DNA of 64,000 nucleotides from Glandiceps talaboti (GCF_964340395.1 NC_135565.1:22536209-22600208); one strand, 5' to 3'; shown: positions 1 through 11,799, counted from the first letter of the stretch. The notes: generated by a model from the letters alone, not told the origin. Program-made: numbers and translations.

Positions 1-3000
1 CAATACTCAAACAAAACCATTTACCACGCTGTCCAGGTTGTCCTACATCACTATACAAACAAAACTATTTACCACACTGTCCAGGTTGTCCTAAGTCACA
101 ATACTCAAACAAAACTATTTACCACACTGTCCAGGTTGTCCTATATCACAATCACAATACAAACAAAACTATTTACCACACTGTCCAGGTTGTCCTATAT
201 CACAATCACAATACAAACAAAACTATTTACCACACTGTCCAGGTTGTCCTAAGTCACAATCACAATACAAACAAAACTATTTACCACACTGTCCAGGTTG
301 TCCTATATCACAATCACAATACAAACAAAACTATTTACCACACTGTCCAGGTTGTCCTATATCACAATCACAATACAAACAAAACTATTTACCACACTGT
401 ACAGGTTGTCCTACATCACAATACAAACAAAACTATTTACCACACTGTCCAGGTTGTCCTACATCACTATTCAAACAAAACTATTTACCACACTGTCCAT
501 GTTGTCCTACGTCACAATACAAACAAAACTATTTACCATACTGTCCAGGTTGTCCTACGTCACTATACAAACAAAACTATTTACCACACTGTCCAGGTTG
601 TCCTACATCACAATACAAACAAAACTATTTACCACACTGTCCAGGTTGTCCTACATCACAATACAAACAAAACTATTTACCACACTGTCCAGGTTGTCCT
701 ACATCACAATACAAACAAAACTATTTACCACACTGTACAGGTTGTCCTACATCACAATACAAACAAAACTATTTACCATACTGTCCAGGTTGTCCTACGT
801 CACTATACAAACAAAACTATTTACCACACTGTCCAGGTTGTCCTACATCACAATACAAACAAAACTATTAACCACACTGTCCAGGTTGTCCTACATCACA
901 ATACAAACAAAACTATTTACCATACTGTCCAGGTTGTCCTACGTCACTATACAAACAAAACTATTTACCACACTGTCCAGGTTGTCCTACATCACAATAC
1001 AAACAAAACTATTTACCATACTGTCCAGGTTGTCCTACGTCACTATACAAACAAAACTATTTACCACACTGTCCAGGTTGTCCTACATCACAATACAAAC
1101 AAAACTATTTACCACACTGTCCAGGTTGTCCTAAGTCACAATACAAACAAAACTATTTACCACACTGTCCAGGTTGCCCTACATCACAATACAAACAAAA
1201 CTATTTACCATATTGTCCAGGTTGTCCTACATCACACTACAAACAAAACTATTTACCACACTGTCCAGGTTGTCCTCTATTACAATACAAACAAAACTAT
1301 TTACCACACTGTCCATGTTGTCCTACGTCACTATACAAACAAAACTATTTACCACACTGTCCATGTTGTCCTACGTCACTATACAAACAAAACTATTTAC
1401 CATACTGTCCAGGTTGTCCTCTATTACAATACAAACAAAACTATTTACCACACTGTCCAGGTTGTCCTACATCACACTACAAACAAAACTATTTACCACA
1501 CTGTCCAGGTTGTCCTAAGTCACAATACAAACAAAACTATTTACCACACTGTCCAGGTTGCCCTACATCACAATACAAACAAAACTATTTACCATATTGT
1601 CCAGGTTGTCCTACATCACACTACAAACAAAACTATTTACCACACTGTCCAGGTTGTCCTCTATTACAATACAAACAAAACTATTTACCACACTGTCCAT
1701 GTTGTCCTACATCACAATACAAACAAAACTATTTACCACACTGTCCAGGTTGTCCTACATCACAATACAAACAAAACTATTTACCATAATTTCCATGTTG
1801 TCCTACGTCACTATACAAACAAAACTATTTACCATACTGTCCATGTTGTCCTACGTCACTATACAAACAAAACTATTTACCACACTGTCCAGGTTGTCCT
1901 ACGTCACTATACAAACAAAACTATTTACCACACTGTCCATGTTGTCCTACGTCACTATACAAACAAAACTATTTACCACACTGTCCAGGTTGTCCTACGT
2001 CACTATACAAACAAAACTATTTACCACACTGTCCATGTTGTCCTACGTCACTATACAAACAAAACTATTTACCACACTGTCCAGGTTGTCCTACGTCACT
2101 ATACAAACAAAACTATTTACCACACTGTCCAGGTTGTCCTACGTCACTATACAAACAAAAGTATTTACCACACTGTCCAGGTTGTCCTACATCACTATAC
2201 AAACAAAACTATTTACCACACTGTCCAGGTTGTCCTACGTCACTATACAAACAAAACTATTTACCACACTGTCCAGGTTGTCCTACATCACTATACAAAC
2301 AAAACTATTTACCACACTGTCCAGGTTGTCCTAAGTTACAATACAAACAAAACTATTTACCACACTGTCCAGGTTGTCCTAAGTCACAATACAAACAAAA
2401 CTATTTACCACACTGTCCATGTTGTCCTACGTCACTATACAAACAAAACTATTTACCATACTGTCCATGTTGTCCTACGTCACAATACAAACAAAACTAT
2501 TTACCATACTGTCCATGTTGTCCTACGTCACAATACAAACAAAACTATTTACCACACTGTCCAGGTTGTCCTACATCACTTTACAAACAAAACTATTTAC
2601 CATACTGTCAAGGTTGTCCTAAGTCACAATACAAACAAAACTATTTACCACACTGTCCAGGTTGTCCTACATCACAATACTCAAACAAAACTATTTACCA
2701 CACTGTCCAGGTTGTCCTAAGTCACAATACACAAACAAAACTATTTACCACACTGTCCAGGTTGTCCTACATCACAATACAAACAAAACTTTTTACCACA
2801 CTGTCCAGGTTGTCCTCTATTACAATACAAACAAAACTATTTATTTACCACACTGTCCATGTTGTCCTAAGTCACAATACAAACAAATCTATTTACCACA
2901 CTGTCAAGATGTCCTACATCACTATACAAACAAAACTATTTACCACACTGTCAAGATGTCCTACATCACTATACAAACAAAACTATTTACCAAACTGTCC

Positions 3001-3040
3001 AGGTTGTCCTAAGTCACAATACACAAACAAAACTATTTAC
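1..3040 (-). repeat. 48-bp splice-donor minisatellite, large array (about 60 units)
   Basis: Near-perfect tandem array of a 48-bp unit that begins before the window edge and ends exactly at the donor of the kringle exon at 3,041. Read on the minus strand each unit repeats the last 36 nt of the kringle exon (Y-C-D-V-G-Q-P-G-Q-C-G) followed by the donor GTAAATAG and a short T/G-rich spacer. The unit is therefore a duplicated exon-intron boundary. Variants (CATGTTG, CATACTG, CTATTAC) are shared between neighbouring units, as expected from unequal exchange. The unit is a multiple of 3, so the plus strand shows long meaningless open frames. Confidence 0.95.
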
Positions 3041-3289
3041 CACACTGTCCAGGTTGTCCTACATCACAATACTCGAATCGATCACCATCCAAAGTGTAAC
3101 ACCAAGGGGTGGGTTCGTTGTCAGGGTTGCGACAATAGTTACGATCGCCAAGACCAGCATAGGGATAATTCTCCTGTGTTTTCTCATGCTGATTCGGATA
3201 TTGCGAAGTCCATTTCTGACAAATATGGCCTTTAACAGTTGTGGCTACAGTTCCACGATAGTCAACACCATTGTAGATTTGGTAACATT
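3041..3289 (-). CDS. Kringle exon (A-type) of kringle gene 1
   Basis: 249 bp, phase 1-1. All six kringle cysteines are present (ECY, HIC, NYC, PWC, EYC, GQC), with DYRGT, CQKW and NYCRNPD. The anionic-centre position reads D-N-E, close to the DxD of lysine-binding kringles. The acceptor follows CACATTAG and the donor is GTG|GTAAAT, which is also the edge of the minisatellite. Confidence 0.9.
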
Positions 3290-3936
3290 CTAATGTGTAA
3301 GAAAATATATACAAAGCGTCTCTGACTTTATATGAGCGTCAGCTCTAAATTAAATTAAATTATGTTTTTAAAGTGAAACGGAAATTCTGTTCACTTTGCC
3401 CTCTTTCATTTCCATTGCAACAAACATTCCGACCGTCAGATCTACATTAAATCAAAGCCAATGACATTTATTCTATAGTGATTGGTATGTTTTGATATCG
3501 CCATTTTCATAATAGAAAACAATCACCCACCGGTCATCCCCCATGCTCAACTGTGTTGAGTAAACTCAACAATTATTTTTAGATTGCAGTGATGATTTGA
3601 AGATAACTGACAATTCCTGTGGAGGAAACTTTATTTTCTTAAAAAAATACCAAATTTCTTATGTGGAGATCCTATATTCATAGATGAAACAGCTACTTCA
3701 CTTCCTGTTGATAACAATGTCTTGAAAATTATGTGTGATGTACGGACAAAATTGTATGTAAGTTAACTGCGATGATGGGATCCGGATACGATGATGTGAC
3801 ATCATGTAACGGTGTAACATTGCACGCTACCATTATTGATAGTAAATGCGCCTTTACCTTGACTTGTGCAGAATCCAAGCATCATAAATATTATAACACT
3901 CGAACAAAATATTTCCATCGTCTTCTTGGCGGTCAT
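3041..3936 (-). CDS. Kringle-domain secreted or membrane protein, gene 1, 5' part (exons 1-2; continues off the left edge)
   Basis: Two exons, 3,858-3,936 and 3,041-3,289, both joined in phase 1, encode a signal peptide followed directly by a kringle. It is a paralogue of the large kringle gene starting at 39,450, and its exons and flanks are almost identical to that gene's 5' end. The rest of the gene would lie beyond position 1, past the 3-kb minisatellite. The first kringle here is a pure A-type exon, whereas the paralogue begins with an A/B chimera, so this copy probably keeps the older arrangement. A secreted or cell-surface role is inferred from the signal peptide; the partner is unknown. 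Confidence 0.7.
3858..3936 (-). CDS. Signal-peptide exon of kringle gene 1
   Basis: Codes M-T-A-K-K-T-M-E-I-F-C then a hydrophobic core (SSVIIFMMLGF) ending C-T-S-Q, and stops at CAAG|GTAAAG, a strong donor, in phase 1 like all following exons. A second ATG at 3,918 has the better initiation context (ACGATGG) and would give a shorter, more typical signal peptide; either start is possible. The frame stays open upstream to 4,146, but that stretch is not hydrophobic or domain-like and is more likely 5' untranslated sequence. Confidence 0.75.
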
Positions 3937-4617
3937 TTGATCATATGATTCACTACTGAGTCTCTGTAGAGACCGTTCACTCCACCATGCTTCACTGAAC
4001 AGGTCGCACAATATGAGCACTCTGAATAGCAACCGGCTTTTTTGATCATCAGAAACCAGATGTACGTTTCTGTGTGAGGGCCGCCGTTGGCACAACTTAC
4101 TTTCATCTAACTCCCTCTTTAAGCGACTATGCCAACAATAGAACATGTCTTACATGTGAGTAATACTGTAGTACCACAATTGTTGTACAATCGATGCCTG
4201 GTATTCAATATTTCTGTGCAATGGTGGGGTGGGGTGGGGTTAGTGGATATTACAGAGTCGAATAGGGCTTGGCGATTATCAAATATTCATATATTTAATT
4301 TTTATATTTCACACACAATGATTTTCATTCATATTTGCATTAATGATGTGCTCTACATGCACGAAAGATCAGTTTGTTGCGCCAGCAGATAACAATATAT
4401 AATATTTTAATATGCAAGTCACCTGTGTACATTTAGCTTTAGTTATTGTTACAAAAACATGGAATATTACCATTTAGAAGAAAAAAAGTCACAAACTTGA
4501 TGATAAAGTCTTACACATATGTGCTGTCTTTAAGCAGACCTTTATAAATCACGGCTCTTCCATGGCCATTGGAGGTAGTTCACTTTCCAAAGTAGTTTGC
4601 AAGTGTCAATCCCTCCC

Positions 4618-4675
4618 TATGTATGTATGTATGTATGTATGTATGTATGTATGTATGTATGTATGTATGTATGTA

Positions 4676-4741
<66 letters not shown>
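4618..4741. repeat. Compound microsatellite (TATG)n(TG)n
   Basis: About 15 tandem TATG units followed by about 30 TG units. It is absent from the paralogous flank near 40,060. Confidence 0.95.
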
Positions 4742-4743
<2 letters not shown>

Positions 4744-5639
4744 AGCTAAAGGGATCAGGTTAGACTGTGCATTGGATTGAGGTTTGAGGTATGGACTAGA
4801 ATAATTGATGCATTAGGTAAGGCTTTCCATTACATCTACATGACTTGATTAATTTCCTTGGGAGTATTACGACTAATATGCAGATGAGAAAAATTTCTTG
4901 TTGAATTTTACATTTCAGGTAAGGTATGAGATTTTGCATTTTCTTAGAAGTATTTTCACTATCTTATGCAATATTTTTCTATCATGTTCATACTGCTTGA
5001 AATACAAATTACTAACTTACAGGTAGTTAAACCATACAGATAATATTCTTAGAAATGTACGTTTTAACTGAGGAGCATGGACATTTCTCCGTCTATGTTG
5101 TAATAACAAACGAATCCCTTTGAGCTCAAGACTGACGGATCTTATCAGAAATTTCAACAAGATGTGATACAAAATTTACACCTGTCCTCCATGGAGTGCA
5201 CGCCCTGCATACCGAATTGCCCATTTCTAATACCAAAGGTTATTGAATCGAAATACCAGCGAATATTAAAGAACTATTTAATCTAGTATTTTCCTTTGTC
5301 TTTCAATTACTTTAATTCCCATGTATTGTCATTTTTTGTTAACAAAGCACCATACCGGTCATCACCTGAAGGAAATCGTATCCGTTTGTTGTGTATCGCC
5401 GCCATCTGTTCTATTCCCATATGCTACCCTAATATACACCAAATCAAAAATCAAACTTAATATTTCTATATATTTTCATACAAAATTAATCCTTTCCTAA
5501 TAACAATATTTCTGCTATTGATATTTCACACGACTGCCAAGAATCATCGAAAAAAATGATCTCGTTTACATTGTTTTAACATGATTAGTTTTGAAACTAG
5601 TAATTTGAGGTTACTCAATTATGTTGTCGACTATAAAGT

Positions 5640-6185
5640 GTTGTGTACTTAAATGACATCATTATAGTAAAGGTCAGTACATCTAGATCTAATGGTAGTA
5701 TTATTGGTAGGGGAGATTTGGAGATTTAAGGCAATTTTAGACTAGATATCTTGGCGAACATTTCATATTTTTAAAAGACAATATTTTCTAAAATTAGCCT
5801 AGGGGAAGAGGTTTAAGAAAAGTTTAATACCATTATAACAGTTAACAGGTTGGTGCATCTGATTTTTGGTTGAATGAAGGGGTGATCCATGGGAGTGAGG
5901 GACTCATAGGGGCCCCCAGCAGATGTGGAGGTTTTGGGGTTTTATTGAGACAACTTTTAGCTTATTGATAGCCTTTGAGGTAATATTTCCAAGCTTTGAA
6001 AAGTTAACGTAAATGTAAGTTTCAAATGTGTTTCGTATGTCACATAAAATGGGCCCGTAACATTGGTACAGTGGCATTACTATTGCATATATAGTAAAGT
6101 CACTGGTATGTTAGAGAACTTTATATGGTCATACCTATAATACTATGTATAATATAAACTGGAAACTGATGAGATATGATGATTT
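5640..6185 (+). repeat. Dispersed repeat, family X, plus-oriented copy
   Basis: Recognised by recurring blocks (GGTTGGTGCA; GTAATATTTCCAAGCTTTG; GGGCCCGTAACATTGG). Related copies lie at 6,780-7,167 and 40,905-41,280 on this strand and, inverted, at 20,505-20,960, 27,321-27,600, 33,848-34,170 and 37,345-37,670. No coding capacity is evident and I could not define termini, so the class is unknown. Confidence 0.6.
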
Positions 6186-6779
6186 GTAGATAACAATATA
6201 TAATATTTTTATTATGCAAGTCAGCCGTGTTCATTTAGCTTTAGTTATTGTTACAAAAACAAGAGCTCAAGACTGACGGATCTTAAGCTTATTAGAAATT
6301 TCAACAAGATGTGATACAAAATTTACATCTGTCCTCCATGGAGTGCTCTGCATACCAAATTACCAATTTCTAATATCAAAGGTTAATGAATCGAAATACC
6401 AGCGAATAAGAATTATTTAATATACTATTCTCCTTTGTCTTTCATTTACTTTAATTCCCAATGTATTGTCATTTTTTGTTAACAAAGCGCCATACCGGTC
6501 GACACCTGAAGGAAATCGTATCCGTTTGTTGTGTATCGCCGCCATCTGTTCTATTCCCATATGCTACCCTAAAATACATCAAATCAAATATCAAACTTAA
6601 TATTTCTATATATTTTCATACAAAATTAATCCTTTCCTAATATCAATATTTCTGCTTTTGAGATTTCACACGACTGACAAGAATCATCGAAAAAAATGAT
6701 CTGGTTTTACATTATTTTAACATGATTTGCTTTGAAACTAGTAATTTGAGGTTACTCAATTATGTTGTCGATTATAAAG

Positions 6780-7167
6780 TGTTGTGTACTTAAATGACAT
6801 CACTATAGTAAAGGTTAGTATATCTAATGGTAGTATCATTGGTAGGGGAGATTTGAAGATTTAAGGCAGTTTTAGACTACATATCTTGCCAAACATTTCA
6901 TATTTAAAAAAAAACCAATACCTTCTAAAATTAGCATAGGGGAAGAGGTTTAAGAAAAGTTATAACAGTTAACAGGTTGGTGCACCGATTTTTGGATGAA
7001 TGAAGGAGTGATCCCTGGGAGTGAGAGACTCCTAGGGGCCCCAGCAGATGTGGAGGTTTTGGGGTTTTATTCAGGCAACTTTTAGGTTATTCATAGCCTT
7101 TGAGGTAATATTTCCAAGCTTTGAAAAGCTAACGTAAATGTACGTTTTAAATGAGTTTCGCATGTCA
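6780..7167 (+). repeat. Dispersed repeat, family X, second plus-oriented copy
   Basis: Shares the same ordered blocks as 5,640-6,185 but ends in an ATAC microsatellite instead of the GGGCCCGTAACATTGG block. Closest relative is 40,905-41,280, which ends the same way. Confidence 0.6.
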
Positions 7168-7175
7168 TACATACA

Positions 7176-7209
<34 letters not shown>

Positions 7210-7240
7210 CATACATACATACATACATACATACATACAT
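7168..7240. repeat. (ATAC)n microsatellite
   Basis: Tandem ATAC units with one ATAT interruption. The same microsatellite, shorter, sits at the equivalent place in the duplicate (41,281-41,314). Confidence 0.95.
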
Positions 7241-7320
7241 AACGTGGTTTATCGTATATGTCTTCGATGAACATAAATACATGTCACGTTTATTATACTA
7301 TGTTTCCCAATTTCCCACAG

Positions 7321-7403
7321 AATCTATTAATGAAATACTTGATATCACGAGTGATTTGGTAAAATTGACTTCTGTTAACTTGGAAGTATAGTTATTGTCG
7401 AAG
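7321..7403 (+). pseudogene. Broken copy of the adhesion-GPCR-like exon at 41,403-41,489
   Basis: Acceptor (CCCACAG) and donor (GTAAAC) are kept, and the sequence matches the 87-bp exon at 41,403 except for a 4-bp deletion (AACTTGGAAGTATAG here, AACTTGGAAGGAAGT there). The exon is therefore 83 bp and out of frame. The next exon of the other copy is missing here because the locus jumps into a microsatellite and then an orphan UGT exon. Confidence 0.6.
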
Positions 7404-7407
7404 GTAA

Positions 7408-7761
7408 ACATACATACATACATACATACATACATACATACATACATACATACATACATACATACATACATACACACATACACACACATACATACATACA
7501 TACATACATACATACATACATACATACATACGTATGTACATACATACATACATACATACATACATACATACATACACATACATACATACGCACATACATA
7601 CATACATACATACATACATACATACATACATACATACATACATACATACATACATACAGATGATTTACTTCAGCAACACAGATCTTCACTTCAGACACAC
7701 ACACACACATACATACATACATACATACATACATACATACATACATACATACATACATACA

Positions 7762-7790
<29 letters not shown>
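7408..7790. repeat. (ATAC)n microsatellite, two blocks, at a rearrangement junction
   Basis: ATAC arrays (about 7,408-7,657 and 7,707-7,790), with variants ATGT, ACAC and GTAC, are separated by a short unique piece starting GATGATTTACTTCAGC. The same unique sequence recurs after the second block, where it leads into the UGT exon. All reading frames across it are artefacts. Confidence 0.95.
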
Positions 7791-7792
<2 letters not shown>

Positions 7793-7831
7793 GATTTACT
7801 TCAGCAACACAGATATTAACTTCAGAATCAC

Positions 7832-8054
7832 CTTTTGTCGGTGCAAACTGTTTGACTTGCATCATAGAACTGCACCTCATTTAGTGTTTTAATGTCAAGT
7901 TGTATTGCCATTCCCTTTTCTGTTAGTCTCACCATGTTGTCAAACGTATCTCCCGCCATTATTGGTAATCCGACAAAAGGAACAGCGTGGTAAATAGCTT
8001 CAAAAACACTGTTTATACCGCCATGATATACCAAGGCTTTGGTTGTGGGATGAC
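7832..8054 (-). pseudogene. Orphan UDP-glycosyltransferase exon (donor-binding region)
   Basis: 223 bp, the same length and splice phases (1 in, 2 out) as exon 3 of the complete UGT gene (45,228-45,450). It encodes the UGT signature region (YHGG-INSV-FEAIYHAVP, then GDTFDN) with no stop and has intact acceptor and donor. No exon 1, 2 or 4 is found around it, so it cannot make an enzyme alone. The flank to 8,280 also matches 45,840-45,960. It is part of the duplicated block, left after a deletion. Confidence 0.75.
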
Positions 8055-8299
8055 CTGTGATACGATATACAGAGAAAGGTTGGACAAAGGAAAATAAAAT
8101 ATATAAAATCCCCAATTATTTTCTTCATTTATTACTCTCACCAATTGTATCATGAAGATTGTTTTAAATCAGTTTGTGATTGTGGTTATGGGATGAACAT
8201 ACCTTTGATGAAATGATTATACCCGATAACTATAGTTTTCACAATGTAGATATAGTCGATGAAAGTTCACTCAGTACTTGACTAGTAATGGTATATTTA

Positions 8300-8698
8300 T
8301 CTGTGTGTCTGTGTCTGTGTCTGTGTCTGTGTCTGTGTCTGTGTCTGTGTCTGTGTCTGTGTCTGTGTCTGTGTGTGCGAGCGTGTGTATGTACATGTAC
8401 ATGTACATGTACATGTATGTATGTATGTATGTATGTATGTATGTATGTATGTATGTATGTATGTATGTATGTATGTATGTATGTATGTATGTACATGTAT
8501 GTATGTATGTATGTATGTATGTATGTATGTATGTATGTATGTATGTATGTATGTATGTATGTATGTATGGATGGATGTATGTATGTATGTACGTATGTAC
8601 GTACGTACGTACGTACGTACCTATGTATGTATGTATGTATGTATGTATGTATGTATGTATGTATGTATGTATGTATGTATGTATGTATGTATGTATGT
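8300..8698. repeat. Compound microsatellite (TGTGTC)n(ATGT)n(ACGT)n
   Basis: Hexamer TGTGTC units give way to ATGT tetramers with embedded TGTACA and TACGTACG palindromic pieces. Open frames on both strands are low-complexity artefacts. Confidence 0.95.
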
Positions 8699-9686
8699 GT
8701 CATAAGATGGCCCAAAATACGGCACAACTGTTACTTAATTTGAAACGGGTCGGAAAGGCGAATGGTGGAGTATGGTGATGGAGAAATATGCACACAGACA
8801 CAGTGAAATATACTAACTTGGTGAAAGACCTATAATTACTGAAAACCTAAATGAGCAAAAGGTTTAGACTACAGAGATAAAGCTTTGCTAAAACTATAGT
8901 TAAACATCTCACATAAATTCTACAGTAGCTTGGTTGAGCACAGTCACTTGTTTTGACTTGTAAACTCTTTGTCGGCGAGTACCTTGGCAGCGACGCTTGG
9001 GACTTGCTTTTATGGCGCTTGCATATGATATAGTAATGTCATATGGTTAGGAGAAGGTGTGTCTTCCTCTCATAGTAGACGATTTTGACAAATTACAGTT
9101 GTTCAGGAGTTGTTTCATGCCAGGGTAAGGGCAACTCCCATAGACAACATACTGGGATTGTCCACAGGAAAGGAGTGTTGTTTTGTGCTCACAATGTATG
9201 AGAAAGGGTATGCTTTTCAGCATGCACAGGTATCGCAAAGGGTAGGGTTTTGACCCCTCTTCACGAATTTAGATAAAACTAGTCCAGCAGTGGGAAAGTA
9301 AAAGTGTCTGACTTTCATATTAGATAGTGTGTATAACGCTACATATAACATAGTAATGTCATATGATTAGATGAAGGTGTATCCTCCTCCTATTATCCCT
9401 CTCCTACATCTATCTGCAGAGGGCGCAATCTATGTCAATTTGATCAAAGCTAAAGTGGATAAATGCCATGCCCAAATGAATTTAACGAATGATTGATTTG
9501 CCACACTTTCCAAGGGAGATGGACGAAAAAGGATCGGATAAAATTGGTAAAGAGACTTTGTACAGTTGTCTTTCAGTTTTCACAGCAGAAATACTAGTAA
9601 TGTGTGAGAAAGATGTAAAAGGGTGTATAATTGTATTTCAAATATCCTTTTGCAGTCAAATATTTGTTAAAATCCCATTTCTTCAT

Positions 9687-9738
9687 GTCTATTTTAACAT
9701 TCCATATTTACATAAAAATGTGGAATGTTAAAATAGAC
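9687..9738. repeat. Perfect 18-bp inverted repeat with 16-bp loop
   Basis: GTCTATTTTAACATTCCA is followed after 16 bp by its exact reverse complement. It could form a hairpin or cruciform, or be the core of a small palindromic element. No flanking target duplication was recognised. Confidence 0.85.
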
Positions 9739-10669
9739 CTTTTAAAATTACACACACAAATTAAATTTAAAAAAAACATCAGTAATGCTCAACACATTCG
9801 CTTTCATACGTTATACGCTTAATTAATATTATGATGTCTGCTTTTCATTTGGGAATACTTTTTTTTATTTGAAAACACAAAGCAAAAATAACAAATACAA
9901 AATATTTACCTTCTATTATGTTCGCTTAGTCTTTACGTATAGCTTAATTTGTCGTCTGCAAATTGAAGTGCGCCCTCTCTTGCTTTAGTTGGCGCATTGC
10001 AAATTGTCCCATCATTTAACAGTACACAGTGATATATGGATAGACGAGAGAAATTTTCACACAAACTCTGCCTTTTGATCACTCCTTTGAGAATGTTGAC
10101 TGCTAAATGCAATGAATACATACTCTACCAAGCGTATTTTATCTTTTCAGGCACATTGCTGATATTTACTTGAAGTTATTTTTAAAATGATAAATATTCG
10201 TGCAGACTCCACGATACTGTGATAAGACAGGCCGGTCATATTTGAATCTGTCACGTGAGTTATATCGTTGGCTTCAAACCTGTACGCAGTTGCGCATGAT
10301 ACATCATGTACCTAATATCCAATGACCATGTGACAGGTTGTGTGGAAATTAACATATGAATTTAAATAGCAAAAGGTATGTAGAGCTGAAGTTTATCGTT
10401 AGCATACATTCTTGTAAATGTCAGAGCAACTTTCTTAAAGGTACTAGGTCGAAGGACACTATAAGATTGTATTTTCACTGACGTTTGATGGTCATTTGCA
10501 TTAAATCATAATTTCATATGGTATACCTTTATTTATGTGTTATGCTATAAATTTTTATAATGGTTGCTAACTCAGTGTAACAAATTATTCTGGGCAGGAT
10601 GTTATTTTAATACCAAAATCATTCGCCTGTTGGTGGTATATAGCGCGTATTTTTTTTTTACCAAATCCT

Positions 10670-11230
10670 AGAATTTGTAAGCATACTTTATGTTTCCAAG
10701 GAAGCAGCTCTAATATTTTAGACAATTTGTGTTACAACAGATATCAGCAACTCGTACAGGCTAACAGTACAGGAAGTTTTTAAATGGTTATGTCTATTTT
10801 TTTTAAATCTACATGATCTGGTGATGTTGGTTACCATGGCAATTGATGTTCATGAAAACACCACTTTTTGAAGAAAAAAAAACTTAGCATAACAAACTTA
10901 GCATAACAAACTACCCTGTGCAGGGTGATAATTTTGTAAATAAAATAATAATTTTAAATTTATAACATCATCTGTCAGATGCGTATGTTAATAACCAGAA
11001 CAACATTTTAAAGCCTACTGTATGTTGCCATGGAAACAGATCTCCTATTTTAGACAATTTATGTTACAACAGATAACACCAACTCATACATGATAGAGAC
11101 AAGGACATTTTTTTAAACCCAATTTTATTTGTTTCCATGACAATTTTATTTTAAATGACACATTTTGAAAAAAAATAACTCACATATTACAGTCATGTAT
11201 GATGATTGTGGTTACCATGCCAATGGATGT
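10670..11230. repeat. Degenerate direct duplication (about 340 bp apart)
   Basis: Blocks such as TTTTAGACAATTT-TGTTACAACAGAT, CCATGG-AA and GGATGTTCATGAAA occur in the same order starting near 10,680 and again near 11,020. Identity is modest, so this is an old duplication or two copies of one dispersed element. Confidence 0.45.
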
Positions 11231-11246
11231 TCATGAAATGTTTTTT

Positions 11247-11252
11247 TTTATT
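11247..11252 (-). terminator. Candidate poly(A) signal of the large kringle gene
   Basis: AATAAA on the minus strand, about 550 bp beyond the TGA at 11,800 and just past the tandem-repeat 3' UTR. Another AATAAA lies at 11,124. The choice is uncertain in AT-rich sequence. Confidence 0.3.
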
Positions 11253-11492
11253 TCTCTTCTTGCGAAGGCTTAATAAATAAATGATAATGATAGATAATAA
11301 TAAAATGACCCCCTTTTTTGCACTCAGCATAAAAACTACTCCGTGTAGGTTTTCTTATTAGACCTAGGTACGGGATTGTGCCAGATGTATGGAGCGAGCG
11401 CTCACAAAAGAATTAGCAACAGGAAACGTAACAACCAAAAAGAACTAGCGATGTGCACACCTACATCGGATTTTAATCAGATTGGAAATATT

Positions 11493-11795
11493 TGTGACAA
11501 CACCTGCTCATTACATAACATCCAAATGAAGTACATTGCTCACTGACACTGGTACTTATTATAAATTGATATATGTGACAACACCTGCTCATTACATAAC
11601 ATCCAAATGAAGTACATTGCTCACTGACACTGGTACTTAAATTGATATATGTGACAATACCTGCTCATTACATAACATCCAAATGAAGTACATTTCTCAC
11701 TACCACTGGTACTTAAATTGATACATGTGACAACACCTGTTCATTACATAACATCCAAATGAAGTACATCGCTCACTGACACTGGTACTTAAATT
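11493..11795 (-). repeat. Four tandem copies of a 76-82-bp unit in the presumed 3' UTR
   Basis: Unit contains GACAACACCTGCTCATTACA and GAAGTACAT-GCTCACTGACA. Copies differ by small indels (TTATTATAAATT in the first). The array starts only a few bases beyond the stop codon of the kringle gene, so it would be transcribed as 3' UTR. Confidence 0.9.
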
Positions 11796-11799
11796 AATT

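Larger units (their letters stand above)
3290..7403. repeat. Segmental duplicate of the 38,820-41,490 region, with internal re-duplication
   Basis: Sequence from the kringle acceptor outward (AAATTAAATTAAATTATG block, signal-peptide exon, AT-rich flank, AACAAAGCACCATACCGG block) matches 38,820-41,490 closely and in the same order. In this copy the part around 4,390-5,990 recurs at 6,186-7,110, and a microsatellite-bearing insert (about 4,546-4,835) replaces a short stretch of the other copy. The block carries the 5' end and upstream flank of the kringle gene. Confidence 0.8.
8700..11490. other. Intergenic or downstream sequence without recognised genes
   Basis: No ORF resembles a known family. 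It holds an imperfect direct repeat at about 9,020 and 9,345 (ATAGTAATGTCATATG), the inverted repeat at 9,687-9,738 and a degenerate duplicated stretch at 10,670-11,230. Candidate minus-strand poly(A) signals (AATAAA) for the kringle gene lie near 11,247 and 11,124. Confidence 0.6.

Noticed and set aside
298-3235. Long plus-strand frames with a 16-aa repeat (YITIQTKLFTTLSRLS)
   Set aside because: They are a by-product of the 48-bp unit being divisible by three. The minus strand explains the sequence as duplicated kringle exon end plus donor.
3054-3293. Plus-strand ORFs opposite kringle exons (also 25,857-26,108, 32,512-32,694, 35,994-36,176)
   Set aside because: Antisense shadows; the minus strand carries the conserved kringle cysteines and splice sites.
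3937-4146. Longer N-terminus for kringle gene 1 (and 39,451-39,735 for the paralogue)
   Set aside because: The frame is open, but it would bury the signal peptide internally and shows no domain. The ATGs next to the hydrophobic core are better starts.
7375-8778. Multiple ORFs of MYVC or HTYI repeats on both strands
   Set aside because: Translations of ATAC/ATGT microsatellites. Likewise those at 44,665-45,290, 51,661-52,102, 43,065-44,072 and 61,508-61,900.
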